A DNA stretch of 64,000 nucleotides from CAWHJB01 sp963698715 (GTDB lineage Bacteria > Chloroflexota > Anaerolineae > Anaerolineales > UBA4823), in contig CAVORW010000005.1 in assembly GCA_963698715.1 (NCBI GenBank), positions 186,001 to 250,000 on the forward strand. The letters run 5' to 3'. Position 1 is the first letter of the stretch; every line of letters starts with the position of its first letter. The translations under genes and the position numbers were made by a program. The notes beneath the pieces were generated by a model that saw nothing but the letters and a program-made list of their open reading frames with translations, made no database searches and was not told the DNA's origin. Of the stretch, positions 1-8,561 are shown in pieces.

Positions 1-1535
1 AGGCAGAGTACTTTATCGATCCGGTATTGCCCGTAACGCCCAATACGGGGACACCGATGGCGCTGAACAGCACCACCAAGCCGATCGTCAGCCTGACTGC
101 CACTATCCCTGCGGCAACGATCGCTGGCCTTCCTGAAGGTCCTCATCCTATCTTTATCCATGCCATGGATGCGTTGGGCAATTGGGGGAGTGGAGGCACC
201 ATCATCCTGAATGTTGATAAGACGGGTCCGGGAGCCCTGATCACAGGGATTACGCCTAACCCGAACAATGGTAAGATGCCGGTGAATGCATCTTCGAATG
301 CAGTACGGGTTACAGGTATTTTGATGGACATTGCCAACATTGAAAAAGCTGAGGGCTTCATCAATGCAGTCGGCGCGGATGGCACCGGCTTCCCGCTGAT
401 CCCTGCGGATGGCCTGTATAACCTGAATATCGAATCCGTATACGGAGATATCCCGCTGCCAACGATCAATCTACTGCCGGAAGGTCAAAATCTGATCTAT
501 ATCCATGGCAAGGATGTTGCCGGCAATTGGGGATCTATGGCATCCTTGCCATTAATAATCGACAAGGCAGGGCCAACCGTCAGCCAATTGTCAATCTCCC
601 CGAGCCCAACCAGAGGTTCAACCAACGCATTGCTGCAAGCCTCGGCGAGTGAAGTGACTACTGGTGGTTTGAATGTTGCAGCTGCAGAGTGGTTTGAAGG
701 CCCAGATCCAGGCATTGGCAATGGAACAGCAATGTCTGCTTCAGGTGGTTTCAACCAGCAGACTGTTAGCATCTTCGATTTGATCAATGTCAGCGGTTGG
801 AACAACGGCCCACACACAATCAGCGCTCGCGCTCGCGATGCCATCGGCAACTGGGGCGCGGTTCAAACCGTTAGACTGGTGGTCTCGGGCAACAACCCCA
901 ACAATATCTTGGCAGACGCGTTCGAAACCGGTGGCTTGGCATCCTGGAATCTCGTACATGGTGCTGCTAGCGTCAGCGAGGCAGCGGCCCTGGATGGTCA
1001 ATTCGGTATGCAAGCCCCGGTCAATGCCCTCAACCCAGCGTACGTCCTGGATCGAACGCCCAACGTTGAGCGAGGCTATTCAGCCAGCTTCATGTTCAAC
1101 CCGAACGACGCCACATCTGCTGATGGTTCAATCGACATCTTTGTCGGACAGAATTCGTTTAGTTCCCAGGTCTTCAACGTTCGCTATGAGAATGGGCCCA
1201 GCGGTCCAGAAATTCAGGCTACCGTTGCAACGGCAAACGGACGGATTGCAACCGACTGGCATCACCTGGCTGCGGGTGCCAACAAGATCGAAATCCGCTG
1301 GTTGTCGGGCCCGAATGCCAGCTTCATTCTCCTGGTTAATGACGCGATCGTCCAGAAGCTAACCGATCTGGATACCAGCAGCTTCATGCTGGAAGAGGTC
1401 ATGCTAGGAGCAGTTAGCGGGTTGAAGCAAGGCATGGCTGGTACGATGTACTTCGACAGCTTTATATCCCTGCGGCCTATCCCAGATCCTGGTGATCTGC
1501 CGTACCGAACCTACTTACCGCTGGTAAATCGATAA
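1..1535 (+). CDS. Exported repeat protein, C-terminal part (5' truncated by window edge)
   Basis: The reading frame is open from base 3, so the true start lies upstream of the window. About three repeats of roughly 110 residues are visible; each has an AE(Y/G/W)F segment and ends in a (D)A(I/L/V)GNWG motif, as in bacterial immunoglobulin-like or cell-surface repeats. After the repeats comes a region of about 190 residues beginning FETGGLASW that resembles a jelly-roll/LamG-type domain. The protein ends in PYRTYLPLVNR, a C-terminal YLPLV-basic tail that I associate from general knowledge with secreted Chloroflexota proteins. It is probably extracellular; substrate and function are unknown. A strong hairpin follows the stop codon. 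It is confident as a coding region and uncertain as to role. Confidence 0.8.
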   Translation, partial: AEYFIDPVLPVTPNTGTPMALNSTTKPIVSLTATIPAATIAGLPEGPHPIFIHAMDALGNWGSGGTIILNVDKTGPGALITGITPNPNNGKMPVNASSNAVRVTGILMDIANIEKAEGFINAVGADGTGFPLIPADGLYNLNIESVYGDIPLPTINLLPEGQNLIYIHGKDVAGNWGSMASLPLIIDKAGPTVSQLSISPSPTRGSTNALLQASASEVTTGGLNVAAAEWFEGPDPGIGNGTAMSASGGFNQQTVSIFDLINVSGWNNGPHTISARARDAIGNWGAVQTVRLVVSGNNPNNILADAFETGGLASWNLVHGAASVSEAAALDGQFGMQAPVNALNPAYVLDRTPNVERGYSASFMFNPNDATSADGSIDIFVGQNSFSSQVFNVRYENGPSGPEIQATVATANGRIATDWHHLAAGANKIEIRWLSGPNASFILLVNDAIVQKLTDLDTSSFMLEEVMLGAVSGLKQGMAGTMYFDSFISLRPIPDPGDLPYRTYLPLVNR

Positions 1536-1552
1536 GTAGCCCTGAAACCAGA

Positions 1553-1596
1553 GGTGTATGTCTGTATGAGAGATCGAACTCATACAGACATACACC
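1553..1596. terminator. 18-bp perfect hairpin after the exported repeat protein
   Basis: GGTGTATGTCTGTATGAG at 1553-1570 pairs perfectly with its complement at 1579-1596 around an 8-base loop. There is no T-run behind it. It sits between two genes on the same strand, 18 bases after the stop, so an end-of-transcript or mRNA-stabilising hairpin is the likely role. Confidence 0.6.
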
Positions 1597-1709
1597 AAGG
1601 TCTGTAGCAATATTAATAACCGAACAGGTTCACTCGGGACCTGAAACAAGTCAGCCCTCTTATTTGGCTGTCCGGGGGGGGCGGTACGGTAAGAGGTGGA
1701 GAAAAGATC

Positions 1710-2222
1710 ATGAAAGAACAAGCTTTGGATCCAGCAATGCCTAATGCACAAATCTCCGGGAAAGGGTTCTTCCTGCCGGTCCTGATCGTCTTAGCGCTAT
1801 TAATCGCTGTGGGTGGATACTTTGGCTATCAGGCCTGGAATGCCAGCCTGGCAGCCAAAGAAGCAGCAAGAACTGCTGCGGTACAGGCTGAAGCAATGGC
1901 TGCAATCCAAAACCAATGGGGGATCAAAATCACCCGGGTTGTTGCCACTGCAGATGGCGGCCTGGTGGATCTGCGCTACCAGGTGACCGATTCTGATAAG
2001 GCGATTTTCCTGTACGATGATATCAATAACTTTCCCAAACTCATCGCTGAGGACAGCGGTACTGAGATCGCATTAACCTGGCTGCCTCACCAGCATGAGC
2101 TAGAATTCGGACAATCCTATTTCATCATCTATAGAAATGTGGATAATGCGATCAAGCCGGGCGGATTGGTTACTCTGGTCGTAGGTGGCCTAGAAGTTAA
2201 GCAATTCGAGGTCACTAGATAA
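1710..2222 (+). CDS. Single-pass membrane protein of unknown function
   Basis: I do not recognise the family. It is 170 residues long: a short cytoplasmic N-terminus, a hydrophobic segment at about residues 19-41 (FFLPVLIVLALLIAVGGYFGY), an Ala/Glu-rich helical stretch that may form a coiled coil (about 45-68), then a mixed alpha/beta domain presumably outside the membrane. GAGGTGGAG lies 5' of the ATG at 1710 and supports this start. It is 13 bases upstream of a CopC-type gene on the same strand, so it may be co-transcribed and take part in copper handling or envelope function; no metal-binding motif is apparent in it. Confidence 0.75.
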   Translation: MKEQALDPAMPNAQISGKGFFLPVLIVLALLIAVGGYFGYQAWNASLAAKEAARTAAVQAEAMAAIQNQWGIKITRVVATADGGLVDLRYQVTDSDKAIFLYDDINNFPKLIAEDSGTEIALTWLPHQHELEFGQSYFIIYRNVDNAIKPGGLVTLVVGGLEVKQFEVTR

Positions 2223-2235
2223 CCTCCAGGAGAGA

Positions 2236-2820
2236 ATGATGCGGATGATCTGTTCCTTGAAAATTAGAGCGCGTGATTTCATTACACTCGTTTTGGCATT
2301 GATCGTGATGCTTGTGTTTACAGGGACGGTCTCTGCTCATGCGGTCGAACTTATAAAATCAGACCCTCCCGCAGGAGCGGTTTTGGATGTTTCGCCAGTT
2401 CAGGTACACACCTGGTTCAACGAAGAGATGCAAACCAAGGTGAGCACTCTGGATGTTTACAATTCGGCTGGTGTCCGCATTGATCAAGGGGATGGTGGCG
2501 TTGATTTGAATGATGCAAATCACGCTTCCATGGTAGTTACTCTGCAGTCAGCTTTGCCAGAAGATACATACACCGTCCGCTGGCACGTGGTACTGCTGGA
2601 CGGAGACGCCAGCGACGGTGATTTTAAGTTCTTTGTCGGACAGGCAGCCGCTACCGCGGACGCCAATCTGGCAAACACCACACAGGTTAGTGCACAAGAG
2701 GTGCAGCCTCCAACCGGAAATGATCCCCCATCCTTATTAATTCTGGGTGGTGCCGGGGGGCTATTTCTGGTATCTATGATTATGTTTTTCTTGGCGAGAA
2801 GTAATAAACGTTCATCTTGA
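2236..2820 (+). CDS. CopC-domain protein with C-terminal membrane anchor
   Basis: 194 residues. An N-terminal signal peptide ends near the sequence SAHAVELIKSDPPAG, which puts the characteristic CopC His at the mature N-terminus. The CopC beta-sandwich spans about residues 34-140 and the protein ends with a transmembrane segment (about 166-186) and a basic tail. CopC proteins bind copper in the periplasm or outside the membrane. The usual DGH copper-ligand motif near the end of the domain reads DGDASDG here, so one ligand of the standard Cu(II) site appears missing. AGGAG stands 5 bases before the ATG. The next gene downstream carries a second CopC fused to CopD, which suggests a shared copper-uptake or resistance role. 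Confidence 0.85.
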   Translation: MMRMICSLKIRARDFITLVLALIVMLVFTGTVSAHAVELIKSDPPAGAVLDVSPVQVHTWFNEEMQTKVSTLDVYNSAGVRIDQGDGGVDLNDANHASMVVTLQSALPEDTYTVRWHVVLLDGDASDGDFKFFVGQAAATADANLANTTQVSAQEVQPPTGNDPPSLLILGGAGGLFLVSMIMFFLARSNKRSS

Positions 2821-3058
2821 AATCCAAAAGCGTCTGGAAGGGTCGGGCTGAAAATCTCGACCCATCCGTATTTAATCCGGTGGTTTGCCCATAGTCCGGC
2901 GCGCAGAACGTTTTATGGAACCCTTGCTACATTTCCCTTGGTCCTCCCGGCCTCTTTTCCAGCGGGATAGGGGAGAAACTGGCAAAATTGGATGCTTACA
3001 GGGCTATTTCTCCTTGCACCTTTTACAAAATAAGCCCTTTCCCCTAACACTCTAAAGA

Positions 3059-3064
3059 TATAAT
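3059..3064 (+). promoter_or_regulatory. -10 box (TATAAT) directly before copCD; probably leaderless
   Basis: TATAAT ends 7 bases before the ATG at 3072, so transcription would start at or next to the A of the start codon. No Shine-Dalgarno sequence precedes the ATG. No convincing -35 box is seen. Confidence 0.5.
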
Positions 3065-3071
3065 TATTTAC

Positions 3072-4529
3072 ATGATTAAACATAGACTGCGCACGCTTCT
3101 CGCACTAATGCTGACGTTCTTGTTCGCAGTTGTAATTCGGGCTACTCCCGTTACAGCTCATGCTGCTCTGGTTCGATCGGATCCACCCGATAACGCAGTG
3201 CTCCCCACAGCACCATCCGAAATACGAATGTGGTTCAGCGAAGAGATCTCTCCAGAATTCAGCTCGGCCCGTTTACTAAATATAAGTGGTGAAGAAATTC
3301 AACCAGAAAGTATGCAGCGAGATAACGAAGACCCAATGCTGCTTATCCTGGCTTTGCCAGAACTACCAGAAGGTGTTTATAGCGTCAATTGGAGGATTCT
3401 TTCCGAGGCTGATGGCCATTTCACGCAAGGGCTCTTAGTATTTGGGGTTGGGCAGGGTGCAGACCTTGGGTCGATTTCGACCTCTAATCAACAGGTAAGC
3501 GTTCCATTGGCTGAGGTGATCCTGCGCTGGTTGAGATTCAGCTTTATGGCGCTCTTATTAGGGACCTTCATAATCCGCAGTTTAATCATCGGGCAGGAAA
3601 AAACCCGATTGGAACTGCGACCTGCTTTTACACAGGCCTGCCGGCGGTTAGAAGGCCTGGCGTTTGGCGCCAGCATAATCTTATTCTTCGTGGGGTTTGG
3701 GTTGCTGGTTTTCCAGATGACCAGTTTGCTTGCGACCCTACCGGAAAATGTCTCTTATTTATCAGCGCTCAGGCAGCTGGCTTTCAATACCCGCTGGGGC
3801 AAGTTATGGATGATCTGGCAAGCAGATTTGTTAGCCCTTATTGGGTTGTTATGGCCTGTACGCAAATCATTAACCCGGTTTTTTGCAAGAGAAGATTTCA
3901 AAGAACCAGCTCTGCTCAGACCAAGAGCCTATCTGGCTGCTGGAATCTTGGCAACTGGCCTGATTGTCGTCCAATCCTTGGTTAGCCATGCAGCCTCCGT
4001 TATCCCACAGACAGGCATTGCGGTATTCGTAGATTTCGTCCATCTGGCTGCCGTTGCAGGATGGATCGGCAGCCTGTTGGCCATGTTTGCTGCTACACTG
4101 CCTTTGTTAAAAGGCAAACGTAAGCTGCTTTATCCATTTCTGCAGGCCACCTGGGGACAATTTGGATTCTATGCTGCGACCAGCGTGGGAGTAATCTTTG
4201 CTACCGGTCTTTACAGCACAGGCCGGCAGGTCGTTTCTCCGGATGCGCTTCTAACCAGCTTGTATGGAAGAACCCTGTTGGGAAAAATTATGTTGGTGCT
4301 GGCTGCCGGGGCAATTGGGCTGGCAAATTCGATTTTGTTACACCCCCGTCTGGCAGCTCCCATTGGCCGTCTCATCGGCCGCCCTCCTGGCTGGCGGCCG
4401 CTCAATTTACGTCGGTTACCATTGCTGATACTGATTGAGGCGGGTCTGGGCGTCCTGGTTCTTCTGGCTGCCAGCATCATCACATCTGCCCCTCCCGCGC
4501 GGGACCAGAATTTGCACTGGCGGGTATAG
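3072..4529 (+). CDS. CopC-CopD fusion copper protein (N-terminal part; frameshifted)
   Basis: 485 residues up to a premature stop. A signal peptide is followed by a CopC domain starting HAALVRSDPPDN and keeping the DGH motif (ADGHFTQG). Eight or so transmembrane helices of a CopD domain follow (about residues 145-475). CopD is the inner-membrane partner that moves copper. The frame ends in an out-of-family tail (DQNLHWRV). The +2 frame, open at least back to about 4481, continues with RAGPEFALAGIDIRES and runs into the next listed segment, which is the expected C-terminal extracytoplasmic domain. One base is missing in the CGCGGGACC stretch (4497-4505). Whether this is an assembly error or a true mutation cannot be decided here. 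Confidence 0.88.
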   Translation: MIKHRLRTLLALMLTFLFAVVIRATPVTAHAALVRSDPPDNAVLPTAPSEIRMWFSEEISPEFSSARLLNISGEEIQPESMQRDNEDPMLLILALPELPEGVYSVNWRILSEADGHFTQGLLVFGVGQGADLGSISTSNQQVSVPLAEVILRWLRFSFMALLLGTFIIRSLIIGQEKTRLELRPAFTQACRRLEGLAFGASIILFFVGFGLLVFQMTSLLATLPENVSYLSALRQLAFNTRWGKLWMIWQADLLALIGLLWPVRKSLTRFFAREDFKEPALLRPRAYLAAGILATGLIVVQSLVSHAASVIPQTGIAVFVDFVHLAAVAGWIGSLLAMFAATLPLLKGKRKLLYPFLQATWGQFGFYAATSVGVIFATGLYSTGRQVVSPDALLTSLYGRTLLGKIMLVLAAGAIGLANSILLHPRLAAPIGRLIGRPPGWRPLNLRRLPLLILIEAGLGVLVLLAASIITSAPPARDQNLHWRV

Positions 4530-4996
4530 ATATTCGCGAATCAATATCCCAAAACGCAGACGACATGCTCATAACACTGATCGTCAAGCCCAATCTGCCC
4601 GGACCAAATGTTTTCAGCATACTGGCTACCAGCACCCGCCGGCCTCCACCCGCTGATGTTTTGCGAGTGATCGTGCGCTTCACCTATCTTCAAGAAGATT
4701 ATGGAACCGTGACCGTGGATGCAGAACCGGATGGAGAGGATCGCTACCGAATTGGGGGAAATTATTTCAGCCTGCCAGGGCCATGGCTGGTCGAGATTGC
4801 AGTACGCCGTCAAGGTCTGGAAGATGCAGTGGCTCGATTTGAATGGAATGTTGCTCCAAGCAACGCTTCCAGGCCGGTATTGATCTCCAACCAACCGTGG
4901 GAAACGCTGCTCTCCATTATTGCAGCCGGGCTGTTTATACTTACTTCAGTTGCTGTTTTGGGCAGCTGGCTGACTCAGAAACGTAATCTATCCTAA
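4496..4996 (+). CDS. C-terminal domain of the CopC-CopD protein, in shifted frame
   Basis: This frame continues the copCD gene after a one-base shift near 4500-4503. It encodes about 165 residues: a FixH/YtkA-like beta-sandwich (from about AGIDIRESISQNADDM onward) and a final transmembrane segment (LLSIIAAGLFILTSVAVLGS). An ATG at 4565 would give 143 residues, but the meaningful homologous-looking sequence starts before it and there is no ribosome binding site. I treat it as part of the upstream gene rather than as an independent gene. It ends overlapping the convergent minus-strand gene by 4 bases. Confidence 0.75.
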   Translation, partial: RAGPEFALAGIDIRESISQNADDMLITLIVKPNLPGPNVFSILATSTRRPPPADVLRVIVRFTYLQEDYGTVTVDAEPDGEDRYRIGGNYFSLPGPWLVEIAVRRQGLEDAVARFEWNVAPSNASRPVLISNQPWETLLSIIAAGLFILTSVAVLGSWLTQKRNLS

Positions 4997-5334
4997 GCTG
5001 TGCCGCCAGGCCAATCTACGCCATCATAATAACGGGTACCGCGATGCCCTTTACGATAAACGGGACGCGCTAATCTTTCCCCTGGAGTTTTCACGTAAAT
5101 CAATGTTCTTGGCTTGCCAGATTTCGGGTGTTGTGCTCCACTTTCCAGCCTGCTGATCTGCAGCCTGCCCAGTAACTGGTCATTGAAGATGGTGTATACA
5201 TAATCGCCGGGTTTCAATTTTGACGGCCGTCCTGCCATATGGAATTCAAACTCACCTGGCGGGCCATCATATAAACCTGTAACGGTCTCCGGTCCACCGG
5301 GTTTAGGAATCGTTTTCGTAATCCCGAAACTCAT
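4993..5334 (-). CDS. Conserved-looking hypothetical protein, 113 aa
   Basis: I do not recognise the family. The protein is basic and rich in Gly/Pro, with no signal peptide or membrane segment and a motif LKPGDYVYTIFNDQLLGRL that suggests a small beta-barrel. The ATG at 5334 is chosen over the ATG at 5343 because AGGAG abuts the latter and lies 9 bases before the former. It is convergent with copCD (4-base overlap). The clear ribosome binding site supports it as a real gene. Confidence 0.6.
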   Translation of the reverse strand: MSFGITKTIPKPGGPETVTGLYDGPPGEFEFHMAGRPSKLKPGDYVYTIFNDQLLGRLQISRLESGAQHPKSGKPRTLIYVKTPGERLARPVYRKGHRGTRYYDGVDWPGGTA

Positions 5335-5457
5335 CTTCGGCATCTCCTTTTGAATGCAATCCAGACAGTTTGGGCACTCCTACGATCCGATTCAGCCAGA
5401 TTGGGCAATCGAATTGAGGATTCCCAGAGTATGCTTGGAAAGAAGGAACAAATAAAC

Positions 5458-5860
5458 CCCAGGTCAGTCTATAAGCCGCATTCTGTACGCGTAGGGCTTT
5501 CGCCTTACACTGGCAATCATCTCTCTGGACCAGGCGTTACCGTCTGGTTCTAGCAGCCTACCCGAAGTATCGGCCTTCCGAGGAAGGCAGGTGGCGAGCA
5601 GCCACCCTCTGCAGAGCAGACTCCACCCCTGCTTGGCCTTGCTCCCGATGGGGGTTGCCTGGCCGTCCATATTACTATAGACGCCGGTGGTCTCTTACAC
5701 CACCTTTGCACCCTGACCAACACTTGCGTGCTGGCGGTCTGTTTCTGTGGCCCGATCCGGCAGGTTACCCCACCCCGGGTATTACCCGACATCGTGCTCT
5801 AAGGAGTGCGGACTTTCCTCGACCCCGTAAACGGAGCCGCGATCACCCGACCAACCTGGG
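5458..5860 (-). ncRNA. rnpB: RNase P RNA (bacterial type A-like)
   Basis: Read on the minus strand, the 5' part has GAGGAAAGTCCGCACTCC (conserved region I), then ACAGAAACAGACCGCC and a GGTGTAAGAGACCACC stretch, and near the 3' end GAGATGATTGCC, ACAGAATGCGGCTTAT. The ends pair as helix P1: CCCAGGTTGGTC at the 5' end with GACTGACCTGGG at the 3' end, 12 base pairs including two G-U. The length is about 403 nt, normal for the family. RNase P RNA is the catalytic RNA that matures tRNA 5' ends. Open frames across this region are chance. Confidence 0.95.
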
Positions 5861-5866
5861 TATTTC

Positions 5867-5895
5867 ATCATACTATCAGGTCCACTTAACGTCAA
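5867..5895 (-). promoter_or_regulatory. Sigma-70 promoter of rnpB
   Basis: On the minus strand TTGACG, a 17-base spacer and TATGAT; the -10 box ends 6 bases before the P1 helix of rnpB. Confidence 0.75.
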
Positions 5896-6050
5896 TCGCT
5901 GGGTGAATAGGAAATACCAAATTGCTGGGGAAGGGTAACTTAGCTGATTTTAAATTCCGTGCGGCCTGATGCCACACAAAGCTACAACTAGATCCTGCAT
6001 CCCCTACTGCTCTCGAATTCAGCGAAATTGACACCGATTTGAAAAATCGC

Positions 6051-6079
6051 TGGACAAAATGAGAAGCCTCAAGTAAAAT
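6051..6079 (+). promoter_or_regulatory. Probable rpsT promoter
   Basis: TGGACA (6051-6056), 17-base spacer, TAAAAT (6074-6079), about 44 bases before the rpsT start. Confidence 0.5.
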
Positions 6080-6122
6080 AGTGTGCTGTTATGGAAGGCA
6101 AGTATTAATTCGGAGGAAGGCT

Positions 6123-6401
6123 TTGGCTAACATTAAATCCGCTATCAAGCGAAACAAACAAAACGAAAAACGACGGTTACGCAATCGAGTTTATGCTGGA
6201 CGGGCACGCACTTTTGTACGAAAAGCACGGACTGCTATCGAGAGTGGTGAGCTTGAAGATGCCCGGCAGGCAACGCTTGCTGCAATCAGCGCGCTCGACA
6301 AAGCTGCGGAAAAGGGTATTTTGCACAAGAACAATGCTTCACGCCGGAAAAGTCGCTTGATGAAGCACCTGGCTGTACTCGAAAAACAATCGGTCAAATA
6401 A
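6123..6401 (+). CDS. rpsT: 30S ribosomal protein S20
   Basis: 92 residues from a TTG at 6123; the protein reads MANIKSAIKRNKQNEKRRLRN, the typical S20 N-terminus, and is a basic helical bundle that binds 16S rRNA. GGAGGAAGG ends a few bases before the TTG, which decides this start over the in-frame codon at 6081 that would add 14 unrelated residues. S20 genes often use non-ATG starts, a feature linked to autoregulation in other bacteria. A promoter and a terminator bracket the gene, so it is probably monocistronic. Confidence 0.95.
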   Translation: MANIKSAIKRNKQNEKRRLRNRVYAGRARTFVRKARTAIESGELEDARQATLAAISALDKAAEKGILHKNNASRRKSRLMKHLAVLEKQSVK

Positions 6402-6434
6402 ACGATAATCTACATCAGCAAGGCGAGTGAAGCC

Positions 6435-6466
6435 AGCGGGAGCGAATTGTTGCTCCCGCTTTTTTG
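6435..6466 (+). terminator. Rho-independent terminator of rpsT
   Basis: Stem AGCGGGAGC (6435-6443) with GCTCCCGCT (6452-6460), 8-base loop, then TTTTTT. Confidence 0.9.
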
Positions 6467-6708
6467 CGTTATTCCATCAGCCCGCCAATTTTTAGAATTT
6501 ATAAGTTTGAAATGTGGGCAAAACCTGGGATTTTATTACTGAGATATCGAGGAGCTGCTGGATCGCGAGCGTGCCTGCTCTGCACATGTTATAATCCCAA
6601 CTGCATTTCTGGCGCCCGCAAAGGCAGGCAGGTGCGCAAATTTCAGTGACCGCCAACCGTACCCTTGCCATCGGCAGACCACAGAGTTGAAGCCAACAGG
6701 TGATCTTA

Positions 6709-8487
6709 ATGTTTGATGCTGAACAACAAGAAGTGGAACAAAAAATACGCGCCTATTGTTCCCAAAATAATCTGGTCAATCCGGGCGAGTTTAGCTGGGT
6801 ACCGATCCCTTTTTCAGGTGGATGGGGAATATCAACTTCTTTTTTTCAATATGCCGCCCAAGAGGCCCGCAGCGCCGCCGAAAGTACATCCCAGCGAATT
6901 AATGTACCTCAACGCGCTCAAGAACTCAGCGAAAAGATTGCTGAGTATCTTGGCACCCCTCCTGGTTTTGCACGGGCTGAGGCTGTCAAAGGTTATCTAA
7001 ACCTCTATTTCTCGCCGGCTGAGTACAGCCACAGAGTGACCGAAACGGTTCTCGAGCAAGCAGACCGGTTTGGCCTCGGAGACCCCAAGCATGAGCGAGT
7101 GATGGTTGAGTTCTCTCAACCTAATACACACAAGGCTTTTCATGTAGGCCACTTACGCAGTGCCATCCTGGGTGATGTGTTGTGCCGCATTTTAGAGGGC
7201 GCGGGGTACGAGATCGTCCGAGCCAATTACTTCGGAGACATTGGCTTACACGTTATCAAGTGGTTGTGGAATTACATGAATTTCCATGCTGGCGAGCAGC
7301 CACCTGCAGACACAACCCGCTGGATGGGAGATCTGTATGCTGAAGCAAGCCGCAGGCTGGAAGAAAATCCCGAATATGAAAGCGAGGTCCGTGCCCTATA
7401 CGGGCGCTGGGATCGAAAAGATCCAGAAGTGGTTCAATTATGGCAGGCGACCCGTCAATGGTCTCTAGATGGTTTTTTTACGCTTTATGAAACCCTGGAT
7501 ATCCGCTTCGACCGATTGTATTCTAATAGCGAGGCTGAGGACCCCGGCAAAGCAATGGTCGCTGAGCTAATCGAGAAAAGCATTGCCGTAGACGAGCGAC
7601 CAGACGGTCCGGTAATTGTTCGAATTGATGAGCTGCTTGGGCTGGATAAAGAAAAATATCGGGTGCTGGTGATCTTGCGGTCGGATGGTACTGCACTGTA
7701 TTCCACGGAAGATCTGGCCCTGGCAAAGATCAAATTCAGCGAATACCAGCTAGCTCGCTCTTTGTATATCGTGGATGTGCGCCAATCTTTGCACTTTCAG
7801 CAGGTGTTTACGACCCTGGAAATCGCCGGTTATCCCTGGGCTGATCGCTGCATACACGTGCCTTACGAACTGGTTAATCTACCTGGCAACGTTGTAATGG
7901 CCTCGCGCGAAGGCACAGTTGTCCTGCTGGAAGATTTGATCCGGGAGGCAACTCAACGAGCTCTGGCAGTCGTAAATGAAAAGAATCCAACCTTGCCAGA
8001 GGGCCAGAAGCGTGCGATCGCTCGGGCAGTCGGTTTAGGGGCACTGAAATATACGATGCTGTCACGCGATAACACAAAAATTGTGACCTTTGATTGGGAG
8101 ACAGCCCTGGACTTTAACGGTCAGGCGGCCCCTTATATCCAATACGCACATGTGCGAGCAAACAGTATTCTACGGCGAATGGACGGCCCGCTACCAGAAC
8201 CGGTTTTGCCAACCCATGACCTGGAGCCAGCAGAGATTCAACTGATCGACTTAATTTCGCGTATCCCAACTGAAATCCAACGAGCGGCAGCAGACTACAA
8301 ACCGCTGCAGGTTACCAACCTGGCATATGAGCTTGCTCGAGCTTTTACGGATTTCTATAATCAATGCCCGGTGCTCCAGGCCGATCCGGAAGTTCGGGCT
8401 GCGCGATTAAGGCTGGTAGCAGCCACCCGACAGGCAATTGCCAATGTGCTCGATCTATTAGGGATTGAAGCGCCGGATGTCATGTAA
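6709..8487 (+). CDS. argS: Arginyl-tRNA synthetase
   Basis: About 592 residues. It charges tRNA-Arg with arginine in the cytoplasm. It shows an N-terminal Arg-tRNA-synthetase domain, the class I HIGH signature as HVGH (FSQPNTHKAFHVGHLRS), the Asn-Tyr-(F)GD(I/W)G motif (ANYFGDIG), a KMSKS equivalent as MASREG, and a C-terminal DALR anticodon-binding domain. ATG 6709 is preferred to GTG 6700; AGGTGAT lies at suitable distance. A weak TATAAT at 6590-6595 could serve as -10. Full length for the family. Confidence 0.95.
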   Translation: MFDAEQQEVEQKIRAYCSQNNLVNPGEFSWVPIPFSGGWGISTSFFQYAAQEARSAAESTSQRINVPQRAQELSEKIAEYLGTPPGFARAEAVKGYLNLYFSPAEYSHRVTETVLEQADRFGLGDPKHERVMVEFSQPNTHKAFHVGHLRSAILGDVLCRILEGAGYEIVRANYFGDIGLHVIKWLWNYMNFHAGEQPPADTTRWMGDLYAEASRRLEENPEYESEVRALYGRWDRKDPEVVQLWQATRQWSLDGFFTLYETLDIRFDRLYSNSEAEDPGKAMVAELIEKSIAVDERPDGPVIVRIDELLGLDKEKYRVLVILRSDGTALYSTEDLALAKIKFSEYQLARSLYIVDVRQSLHFQQVFTTLEIAGYPWADRCIHVPYELVNLPGNVVMASREGTVVLLEDLIREATQRALAVVNEKNPTLPEGQKRAIARAVGLGALKYTMLSRDNTKIVTFDWETALDFNGQAAPYIQYAHVRANSILRRMDGPLPEPVLPTHDLEPAEIQLIDLISRIPTEIQRAAADYKPLQVTNLAYELARAFTDFYNQCPVLQADPEVRAARLRLVAATRQAIANVLDLLGIEAPDVM

Positions 8488-8561
8488 GTTCAATATGTGG
8501 GTTTCCAAGACTATGATCCCTATAAACCCTAAGATACTACCATAAGGAGATTTGACCACCC

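Noticed and set aside
5350..5906. Several overlapping open frames on both strands
   Set aside because: They fall on or beside the RNase P RNA, whose conserved regions and P1 helix explain the sequence; none resembles a protein.
6028..6033. TTGACA considered as the -35 box of rpsT
   Set aside because: No -10 box lies 16-18 bases downstream; TGGACA-17-TAAAAT at 6051-6079 fits better.
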